From NCBI GenBank assembly GCA_042571625.1, contig JBHPFQ010000013.1, positions 1 to 17,756 of the forward strand: a DNA stretch of 17,756 nt, written 5' to 3'. Every line of letters begins with the position of its first letter. The stretch's first letter is position 1. This DNA comes from JBHPFQ01 sp042571625 (GTDB lineage Bacteria > Patescibacteriota > Minisyncoccia > Portnoybacterales > UBA2143). The notes beneath the pieces are model-generated. The model was not told where the DNA came from. It saw only the letters and a program-made list of their open reading frames with translations, and did not search any database. The position numbers were made by a program, and so were the translations under genes. Positions 7,657-12,650 of the stretch are shown here, piece after piece.

Positions 7657-9522
7657 TTATTGTTCAACAACACCGTCTCCCATTTTAATTTTTGAATCAC
7701 TTGGAAGATCAGTATCAATTGAGTCCCTAGAATTAGTCAATTCAATTCCAGTAAAAGAATCTTTACCAACAATATTAGATTGACCCATTAATTCAACTAG
7801 ACTATATAAATGCGCCTCACCTGGCGTTATCGCCACTTGAAAAGAGATTTGTTTTACTGGCAAAAGAACTCCTGTAGAGGCTGGAACAGAACCTACATTC
7901 CAAATTAAAGATCCTGTATCTTGCTCATATTCCAAACCGCTCGCCACAGGACTGATTTTATTCAACCATTTTACATGAGGCGGTAAAAAAGCAGAAATTT
8001 TCACATTTTCTAAATCATTACCTGCATTAACTATTTGCCATTTAAGAGTATAAGTTGTAGTTTGGCCGACTCTTGGCGGGACGGGACCGCTATTTGAAAA
8101 TGTATCATCATAATAATATCCAGATGACATAAAAAGCATCTGGCTTGAAATTTTTGTTTCTATTCTGCTTTGCCCACCAATCTCAATTTCCTTTAATGAA
8201 AGTGGAACTTGAGAAGAATTAATATTAACCGTATTGACTACTGTAAAATTTTTATCTGATAAGCTACTTATTGGCAAATTATCTTTCAATTTTACTGAAA
8301 AAGTTATTTCTCCTTCTTCCTGCGGAGCAATATAAGATAAATCCGAAAAATTTCCAGCATTCCATATTATATTTCCGGAAGAACCATCAAAAGAACCTTT
8401 ATTTAATTTTATACTAGACATGTCCAATGCCTTACCTTCTAACTTTGAAACGACAACAGCATTTTTGATTCCAACATCAGTAGTATTTTTATAAGTTATA
8501 ACATAATATAATCGCTGACCAACGCTCGCCACTGGATTAAAAGAATCATTAACTTTTTGCGAAACAAACAATGGCGAACTTACAATATTTAAAGAATTAT
8601 CTGTTTCAGCATAAGTTATAAATTTTCCATCCTTTAAAAAACCAAGTTTAGCGCTAAATTCTTCTATATCTCCAGGTTCTCCAATAATAGTTCCTTGAAT
8701 TAAAATTTTCCCCTGCTGTTCAGACGCTAAATATCCTAAAGACCAAATATTATTTTCTTGTATAGGTTCTAAAGACGATGATTCAAAAACAAAACCATCA
8801 GGATATTTTATTTCAACTTGAGTATCATTAAAATCAATGTCAGCTTGATTAAGATAATTTAAAGAAAAATCAAACAATTGCCCGCTAACCAATTTTTCCG
8901 GCAAATCAAAATTAAGAACTAAAGGAACGGAAATTATAGTTGTTGAAAATTCTGCTATACTCACAAATCGCGAAGTAATTGTAACTGGCTGATAATTTAA
9001 TTCAACTCGTATCTTACGAGATTCATTTTTTAATCCAATAATTCTAACTGGGATTTTTAATTTATTTTCTTGTTCAGCCTGTAGATCGGGTAAATCAAAT
9101 GACTGAATTAAATTTTCACTATTTGTAGATATTGAACCCTCTGGATAATAAACAATCAATTTAAGATCCGTAAGCTCAAGATTAGTACCATTTTTAAAAA
9201 CAGCAGTATAAATCACTTCATCTCCGCTTATTGTTCTTTCTGGCCCATTTACTATTAAACTCACTCCGCTAGAACTAAAAGAATTCAATCCACGCCAAAT
9301 CAACCATCCGGCCGCGGATAAAAAAATAATCGTAAAAAGTAAACCCCAAATAGCTATTTTCTTCTTTTTTTTAGAAGGCATTTTTTTTTCTTGTATTTGC
9401 CATTCTTCTGCAGATCTTTTTTCTTTCTCACGGTTTGGCTGAAATACTTTTGGAGCTTCAGGACGCTTTTCAAATTCAGCTCCTGGTTTATATATTTTCT
9501 TTTGCAATTCTTCTAAGTCCAT
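7657..9522 (-). CDS. Membrane-anchored DUF11-like surface protein
   Basis: A 621-aa single-pass membrane protein. Residues 1-50 are charged and proline-containing, with a KKKKK patch at 51-55, then one hydrophobic helix at about 56-76. This predicts a cytoplasmic N-terminus and a large outer domain. The outer part is a series of beta-rich segments of DUF11/CARDB-like character: repeated N-x-G/x-D-L-x-N-V-x-I-x-x-x-x-P turns such as GTNLELTDLKLIVYYPEG, TDVGIKNAVVVSK and GNDLENVKISAFLPP, with IIWNAGN/LIWNVGS closing strands. It has no enzymatic motif and few Cys, fitting an adhesion or scaffold role. The start lies 4 bases after the recO stop, and the stop lies 1 base before the glyS start. The family call rests on pattern only. 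Confidence 0.8.
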   Translation of the reverse strand: MDLEELQKKIYKPGAEFEKRPEAPKVFQPNREKEKRSAEEWQIQEKKMPSKKKKKIAIWGLLFTIIFLSAAGWLIWRGLNSFSSSGVSLIVNGPERTISGDEVIYTAVFKNGTNLELTDLKLIVYYPEGSISTNSENLIQSFDLPDLQAEQENKLKIPVRIIGLKNESRKIRVELNYQPVTITSRFVSIAEFSTTIISVPLVLNFDLPEKLVSGQLFDFSLNYLNQADIDFNDTQVEIKYPDGFVFESSSLEPIQENNIWSLGYLASEQQGKILIQGTIIGEPGDIEEFSAKLGFLKDGKFITYAETDNSLNIVSSPLFVSQKVNDSFNPVASVGQRLYYVITYKNTTDVGIKNAVVVSKLEGKALDMSSIKLNKGSFDGSSGNIIWNAGNFSDLSYIAPQEEGEITFSVKLKDNLPISSLSDKNFTVVNTVNINSSQVPLSLKEIEIGGQSRIETKISSQMLFMSSGYYYDDTFSNSGPVPPRVGQTTTYTLKWQIVNAGNDLENVKISAFLPPHVKWLNKISPVASGLEYEQDTGSLIWNVGSVPASTGVLLPVKQISFQVAITPGEAHLYSLVELMGQSNIVGKDSFTGIELTNSRDSIDTDLPSDSKIKMGDGVVEQ

Positions 9523-9526
9523 TATT

Positions 9527-10069
9527 TTATTTTACCATACAATCAACATTACATAGAAATTCAAATGAATTTATATCTGTCCCTAAATCAGAGCACATAA
9601 AAGCATAAGGATCTTGCTGACTAAAATCTCCATAGCCTAAAAATTCTAAAAACTTAGAACTAAAGCCTTTAAGCAATAATTTAATATCTATGTTCTTATT
9701 ATTAAGCATATTAAAATACGATAAAATCAATTGCCAAATATCTTCATCAGGCTCTGGCCCAGCAATTAATCTGTCAATTATTTCTGAAATACAATAAGCT
9801 CCAGCCAGGCAAGGAAGATTATTGCGCAAGTTAGAAAAATTATCAATAGTTTCAGCATTAGTTACTATATCCAAACCTCTACCTTGAGCAATCATTAAAT
9901 AACTATGTGCGAATAATTCTAAATGACCTTTTAATTTCGCCTGACTTTTTTTAACTGCTTTTGCCTTAACTAAAATCTTTCCAAAATCCTTTGTATAAAT
10001 TACCAAAAAACGATCGGCTTCGTACAAATCTCTTTTTCCAATAATTATCCCTGTAGTTTTGTATACCAT
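9527..10069 (-). CDS. recO: DNA repair protein RecO
   Basis: RecO anneals single strands and, with RecR, loads RecA onto SSB-coated DNA in the RecF pathway. The N-terminal OB fold is recognisable: MVYKTTGIIIGKRDLYEADRFLVIYTKDFGKI followed by VKAKAVKKSQAKLKGHLELF. A helical C-terminal region contains AGAYCISEIIDRL and LLKGFSSKFLEFLGYG. At 180 aa it is short against about 240 in E. coli. The four-Cys zinc motif of many RecO C-termini is not complete: only scattered Cys remain near residues 158, 173 and 177. The start shares one base with the slipin stop (TAATG). It sits inside an envelope and translation operon, a placement that suggests co-expression rather than shared function. Confidence 0.9.
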   Translation of the reverse strand: MVYKTTGIIIGKRDLYEADRFLVIYTKDFGKILVKAKAVKKSQAKLKGHLELFAHSYLMIAQGRGLDIVTNAETIDNFSNLRNNLPCLAGAYCISEIIDRLIAGPEPDEDIWQLILSYFNMLNNKNIDIKLLLKGFSSKFLEFLGYGDFSQQDPYAFMCSDLGTDINSFEFLCNVDCMVK

Positions 10070-10830
10070 TATTTAGTCGGTTGTTTATTCCCAAATCTTT
10101 CAAAAGCCCTTAAAACTTCTATTGGCGTAGCAAAAATAATTGTATTTGACTGATCAGAACTAACATCGTTTAAGGTTTGCAAAGTTCTTAAATGTAAAGC
10201 TCCTTCTGATCCAGCCAAAATATTGGCTGCTTTAGACATATTCTCAGCCGCGATAACTTCTCCCTGCGCTTTAATAACAATAGCTCTTTTTTCTCTTTCT
10301 GCTTCTGCTTGTTTTCCAATAACGCGTTTCATTTCTTCTGGAAGTGTAATATCTTTTAATTCCGTCCGAGTAACTTTAATCCCCCAAGGGTCAGTTGCTT
10401 CATCAACAATTCTTCTAATATCTTCCGCAACATTATCTGTCTTAGAAAGAAAATCATCTAAATCAACCTGTCCTACAATATTTCTCATTGTTGTCTGAGC
10501 TAATTGAGCAATTGCATGCGGATAATTCTCAATCTCCAAAACCGCTTTATCAGCTTCAACTACCTTATAATAGGTTACTGCATTAACAGAAACAGAAATA
10601 TTATCTTTAGTAATTACTTCTTGCGGGGGAACATCAACTACTGATACCCGTAAATCAATTTTTCTATAAGTTTGAAAAATCGGAAAAACTAATCTCCATC
10701 CAGGATTCATTATTCCTGTATATTTTCCAAACGCAAATTTTACTCCTCTTTGATATTCATTAATTTGCTTAATGGAAATTAAAATAATAAAAACTACTAC
10801 CCCCAAAATGATTGTATATATATTAAACAT
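10069..10830 (-). CDS. Slipin (stomatin/SPFH family) membrane protein
   Basis: A 253-aa SPFH/band 7 protein. One hydrophobic segment (about residues 4-21) anchors it. The SPFH domain follows with IKQINEYQRGVKFAFGKYTGIMNPGWRLVFPIF, DLRVSVVDVPPQEVITKDNISVSVNAVTYYKV and TTMRNIVGQVDLDDFLS. A coiled-coil region with KQAEAEREKRAIVIKAQGEVIAAENM comes next, ending in SNTIIFATPIEVLRAF. Slipins form ring- or cage-like membrane scaffolds and usually pair with NfeD-family membrane proteases. No NfeD gene is in this window, but a small membrane protein lies directly upstream and an M16 peptidase further down the operon. The start has the TAAAAAT-ATG context and no Shine-Dalgarno. Confidence 0.94.
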   Translation of the reverse strand: MFNIYTIILGVVVFIILISIKQINEYQRGVKFAFGKYTGIMNPGWRLVFPIFQTYRKIDLRVSVVDVPPQEVITKDNISVSVNAVTYYKVVEADKAVLEIENYPHAIAQLAQTTMRNIVGQVDLDDFLSKTDNVAEDIRRIVDEATDPWGIKVTRTELKDITLPEEMKRVIGKQAEAEREKRAIVIKAQGEVIAAENMSKAANILAGSEGALHLRTLQTLNDVSSDQSNTIIFATPIEVLRAFERFGNKQPTK

Positions 10831-10853
10831 ATTTTTAATTAATCTTTTTAATT

Positions 10854-11195
10854 CTATTCAAAATCCTTTTGAATCCTCAAAAGAGGAGCCAACAAAATCA
10901 GAACATAACCAGCCCACATCCACTTGCTTTGAAATATATTTGGATTGTATTTCAAAGTAACCAAGGCATCCATCATCAAACCAATAATCACCCATCCTAA
11001 ACCATATCCTAAAGCAATTGTAATGCTATTCGGCTCTGACTTTCCTGCTAATATCAAAGCAAGAATCCCAGCAAACAGTAAAACAAATAATTTTACCCAT
11101 GTTTTTTCATTGTATGAATGCAAGAACGCAGATACAACTGTAAACATTATCATCCAGATTAAAAGACCATACCAAACTAATTTTTTAAAACCCAT
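10854..11195 (-). CDS. Small four-helix membrane protein, unknown function
   Basis: A 113-aa hydrophobic protein with four likely transmembrane helices: about residues 6-26, 33-50, 57-78 and 89-104. Loops are short and charged (NEKT, GKSEPN, KYNPN) and the tail RIQKDFE is basic-acidic. I do not recognise the family. It is not an NfeD fragment: no OB-fold region or protease motif is visible. It is the first gene of the seven-gene operon, 23 bases before slipin, with a promoter-like TATAAT about 40 bases upstream and the TAAAAAT-ATG start context. A membrane partner role for slipin is possible from position alone. Confidence 0.75.
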   Translation of the reverse strand: MGFKKLVWYGLLIWMIMFTVVSAFLHSYNEKTWVKLFVLLFAGILALILAGKSEPNSITIALGYGLGWVIIGLMMDALVTLKYNPNIFQSKWMWAGYVLILLAPLLRIQKDFE

Positions 11196-11235
11196 ATTTT
11201 TATATTATTTTTTATATTATCGACCTTATACTAAT

Positions 11236-11241
11236 ATTATA
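11236..11241 (-). promoter_or_regulatory. -10 box for the seven-gene operon
   Basis: On the minus strand a perfect TATAAT lies about 40 bases before the ATG at 11195. It is preceded by TTTTTGTG, with only an AT-rich -35 region overlapping the terminator at 11261-11292. It is the best promoter candidate between that terminator and the first gene. Confidence 0.5.
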
Positions 11242-11260
11242 CACAAAAATTAAATAAATT

Positions 11261-11292
11261 AAAGGGGCCGTTGTTACGACCCCTATTTTTTT
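11261..11292 (-). terminator. Intrinsic terminator after the 89-aa gene, bidirectional
   Basis: AGGGG (11263-11267) pairs with CCCCT (11280-11284), then one C/A mismatch, then CGT with ACG around a TGTT loop. On the minus strand it begins about 20 bases past the stop of the 89-aa gene and is followed by TTTAATTT. On the plus strand it is followed by seven T. Confidence 0.6.
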
Positions 11293-11302
11293 ACTCAACT
11301 TT

Positions 11303-11572
11303 TTATTCAGTTCGTATTTTCCTTTGATTCTCAATTGCCATCTCTATACATTCCTCTACATCATACCCTAAATCATGACATAGACCAATAGTAAAAAATA
11401 TCAAATTCCCAAGAATTCTTGTTGACTTTTCATCGTCTACTCCACCTTTATATTTACAACGCACATTATAATATATAACTTCTTCATCCCTGATATCGTC
11501 AATATCATAAGTTACTAATCTTTCATCTCCACATATTTCTTTTCTCTTTTCTAAGATCTCATTTATTGTCAT
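11303..11572 (-). CDS. 89-aa hypothetical protein, distantly MazG-like C-terminus
   Basis: A small acidic soluble protein that I do not firmly recognise. The C-terminal part, about residues 54-86 (LGNLIFFTIGLCHDLG then VEECIEMAIENQRK), resembles the last two helices of all-alpha NTP pyrophosphohydrolases (MazG/MazG-like), which run LGDxLxYLxxLxxxLGxxLEE. The N-terminal half (DIDDIRDEEVIYY) is acidic, but the paired EExxE motif of active MazG is not evident. A catalytically active enzyme is therefore not supported. It has the best Shine-Dalgarno in the window, GGGAGG 6 bases before the ATG, plus its own promoter and terminator, so it is a single-gene unit. That is unlike its operon neighbours. 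Confidence 0.7.
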   Translation of the reverse strand: MTINEILEKRKEICGDERLVTYDIDDIRDEEVIYYNVRCKYKGGVDDEKSTRILGNLIFFTIGLCHDLGYDVEECIEMAIENQRKIRTE

Positions 11573-11578
11573 CTTCGT

Positions 11579-11584
11579 CCTCCC
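11579..11584 (-). promoter_or_regulatory. Strong Shine-Dalgarno of the 89-aa gene
   Basis: GGGAGG precedes the ATG at 11572 by six bases (ACGAAG). Most other starts in the window have AT-rich leaders and no Shine-Dalgarno, so this supports the start and marks the gene as an outlier. Confidence 0.7.
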
Positions 11585-11625
11585 TTTTTTATATTATTAA
11601 TGTTCTATAAATTATCTATAAAGTT

Positions 11626-11656
11626 AACTATATAGTTTAATATGTAGATGCGTCAA
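11626..11656 (-). promoter_or_regulatory. Promoter with palindrome over its -10
   Basis: On the minus strand TTGACG (11651-11656) is followed after 16 bases by TATATA (11629-11634). The -10 lies inside the perfect 12-bp palindrome AACTATATAGTT (11626-11637), which could be a repressor operator. Transcription would start near 11622, giving a leader of about 50 nt for the 89-aa gene. Confidence 0.5.
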
Positions 11657-11690
11657 GATAAATCAAAAACACAGATTTTTTCCAAAAAAT

Positions 11691-11724
11691 AAAGGGCTAC
11701 CCTTCGCAGAGGGTAGTTCCCTTG
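11691..11724. repeat. Hairpin repeat, copy 1
   Basis: AAGGG (11692-11696) pairs with CCCTT (11719-11723) outside TACCCTT (11698-11704) pairing with GAGGGTA (11709-11715), loop CGCA. It matches the element at 12582-12616 in opposite orientation. On the minus strand it is followed by TTTATTTTTT and so can terminate the acetyltransferase message. Confidence 0.7.
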
Positions 11725-11762
11725 TATTTTTTGGTTTAAAATCGTATTTGCTGGTTTAGAAT
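11724..11762. repeat. Tandem 19-bp repeat beside the acetyltransferase
   Basis: GTATTTTTTGGTTTAAAAT (11724-11742) and GTATTTGCTGGTTTAGAAT (11744-11762) differ at three positions and are one base apart. A third copy lies at 12184-12202, on the other side of the acetyltransferase gene. Confidence 0.7.
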
Positions 11763-11763
11763 T

Positions 11764-11787
11764 AACTACTGAGTTAACTCAGTAGTT
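11764..11787. repeat. 24-bp perfect palindrome over the acetyltransferase stop codon
   Basis: AACTACTGAGTT (11764-11775) is followed directly by its exact reverse complement (11776-11787). The palindrome covers the last codons and TGA stop of the acetyltransferase gene. As RNA it forms a 10-bp stem with a TTAA loop. On the minus strand no T run follows, so it is not a standard terminator; it could be an mRNA-end stabiliser or a protein-binding site. Confidence 0.7.
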
Positions 11788-12183
11788 CTTTTCTAATCTA
11801 ATTTCGTTATCTTTCAAAAAACCTTTTTCTCTTAAAGATTCTAATTGCTTTTTGGGCAACATCTTAAATCCTATTTTATTATGAGCGCGAATTGACGCAA
11901 TATTTTCCTTTTCAATAGTGGCATATAATTCTTTAAGATTATACTTTTTGGCTAATAAATCCTCCGCTCGCTTGACTAATCCTTTTCCGCGAAATTCTAG
12001 AGCAATTAGTATTTGAATAAACCCTGCATTTTTAGAAAATTTTACCGGAATATAGCCAACGATTCCGACTTTCTGATTATCAACTATAATAGTATGATAA
12101 ATTACATCTTTATCAGGAGGTACAATCTTTTCGTGTCCTTCCAACGACTTATAATATTGTTTATCAAATTCTCCTAATTTCAT
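11779..12183 (-). CDS. GNAT family N-acetyltransferase
   Basis: A 134-aa GCN5-related acetyltransferase that would move an acetyl group from acetyl-CoA to an amine. Visible: VGIVGYIPVKF (beta strands near residues 39-49), IQILIALEFRGKGLVKRAEDLL with the pyrophosphate-binding RGKGLV loop (65-70), LKELYATIEKENIASIRAHNKIGFKML (motif B, 83-109), and a C-terminal LEKNY. The last part, with FLKDNEIRLEKNY, fits the final beta strand. The substrate is unknown. It stands alone between repeats: a 17-bp direct repeat on each side, inverted hairpin repeats further out, and a palindrome on its stop codon. No Shine-Dalgarno is visible. The surroundings suggest an accessory gene. Confidence 0.85.
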   Translation of the reverse strand: MKLGEFDKQYYKSLEGHEKIVPPDKDVIYHTIIVDNQKVGIVGYIPVKFSKNAGFIQILIALEFRGKGLVKRAEDLLAKKYNLKELYATIEKENIASIRAHNKIGFKMLPKKQLESLREKGFLKDNEIRLEKNY

Positions 12184-12202
12184 AAATTTTTTGGTTTAAA
12201 AT
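12184..12202. repeat. Third copy of the 19-bp repeat
   Basis: The 17 bases ATTTTTTGGTTTAAAAT (12186-12202) are identical to 11726-11742. The repeat touches the acetyltransferase start codon, so the gene is bounded by direct repeats 460 bp apart. Confidence 0.7.
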
Positions 12203-12210
12203 TGCAACTT

Positions 12211-12237
12211 GTGCAATTTTTGCACATTGCTTTTTTT
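12211..12237 (+). terminator. Hairpin with T run in the acetyltransferase leader
   Basis: GTGCAA (12211-12216) pairs with TTGCAC (12220-12225) around TTT. After ATTGC come seven T on the plus strand. It would stop plus-strand transcription entering the region; on the minus strand it is only a leader hairpin about 30 bases before the acetyltransferase start. Confidence 0.35.
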
Positions 12238-12249
12238 CGAATTTAGAAA

Positions 12250-12277
12250 TTAATTACGTAATTTATTACGTAATTAA
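12250..12277. repeat. AT-rich palindrome with two ATTACGTAAT cores
   Basis: TTAATTACGTAAT (12250-12262) and its exact reverse complement (12265-12277) are separated by TT. Each arm also holds the self-complementary core ATTACGTAAT. Two dyads spaced like this upstream of the acetyltransferase could be an operator for a dimeric regulator. Confidence 0.5.
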
Positions 12278-12288
12278 CTAAAAACAAC

Positions 12289-12408
12289 TTAATTTGTATA
12301 ATACTCTTTTAACACATCCTTTAATCTTTCCTCTCCTATTTTTCCTCTTTCCACTTTTAGTATAGAAATAGTATTTGATTTAGATCGTTTTTTACAATTA
12401 TTATCCAT
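12289..12408 (-). CDS. Possible 39-aa basic peptide
   Basis: A 39-codon open frame beginning MDNNCKKRSKSNTIS, continuing ILKVERGKIGEERLKDVLKEYYTN to a TAA. The second half is a plausible amphipathic helix. A GGAGGG lies upstream but 16 bases from the ATG, too far for a normal Shine-Dalgarno. It may be a real small protein, the remnant of a larger gene, or chance. It falls between the acetyltransferase and the large palindromic repeat. Confidence 0.3.
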   Translation of the reverse strand: MDNNCKKRSKSNTISILKVERGKIGEERLKDVLKEYYTN

Positions 12409-12453
12409 ACACAGAGAGAAAGGTCCCTCCGAATTTCCTCTTTAATTACTTTT

Positions 12454-12550
12454 GTCATTTCGACCGAAGCGAACGCAGTGAGCGAAGCGGAGAAATCTCA
12501 GACCATACGTTTATGAGATTTCTCGGCTCGCTACGCTCGCTCGAAATGAC
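12454..12550. repeat. 97-bp GC-rich palindromic repeat element
   Basis: Terminal inverted repeats GTCATTTCGA (12454-12463) and TCGAAATGAC (12541-12550) enclose a second perfect pair, AGAAATCTCA (12491-12500) with TGAGATTTCT (12514-12523), loop 13 bases. Between them are GAGCGAAGCG-type segments that pair imperfectly. Its GC content contrasts with the surroundings. Repeats beginning GTCATTTCGA and ending TCGAAATGAC are widely dispersed in bacterial intergenic regions as REP/MITE-like elements. No gene is inside. Confidence 0.75.
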
Positions 12551-12581
12551 GATTCAATAACAGTTTTTTAGCCGCAAAATT

Positions 12582-12616
12582 CAAGGGAATTACCCTTTTG
12601 CGAAAGGGTAACCCTT
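12582..12616. repeat. Hairpin repeat, copy 2
   Basis: CAAGGG then TACCCTTT (12591-12598) pairs with AAAGGGTA (12603-12610), flanked by outer arms AAGGG and CCCTT. The reverse complement of copy 1 (11691-11724) matches it nearly base for base. It lies about 35 bases after the ileS stop and could serve as its transcript end, though only GAATTTTG follows on the minus strand. Confidence 0.7.
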
Positions 12617-12650
12617 AAATTTCTCGGAAAAACTTGTTCTTGAAATTCTT

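Larger units (their letters stand above)
12184..12650. other. 467-bp intergenic accessory region
   Basis: Between the acetyltransferase and ileS lie, left to right: a 19-bp repeat copy, a GTGCAA hairpin, the ATTACGTAAT double palindrome, the possible 39-codon ORF, the 97-bp palindromic element and a hairpin repeat copy. No tRNA, transposase or integrase is visible. Such density of dyads is found nowhere else in the window. Confidence 0.7.

Noticed and set aside
7656..7718. A longer N-terminus for GlyRS starting at 7718
   Set aside because: The extra 21 residues have no likeness to GlyRS and are read from the end of the DUF11-like gene in another frame. The TAATATG junction gives a natural start.
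10223..11253. Plus-strand open frames opposite slipin and the small membrane protein
   Set aside because: They are antisense shadows of confident minus-strand genes, with no start signals or recognisable protein features.
12418..12432. AAGGTCCCTCC read as part of a T-box leader
   Set aside because: The T-box core (AGGGTGGNACCGCG) and specifier stem are absent, and no synthetase lies downstream in the right orientation.
11691..12616. CRISPR array or insertion sequence in the repeat-rich island
   Set aside because: The repeats are few, of different kinds and not regularly spaced, and no transposase or cas gene is visible.
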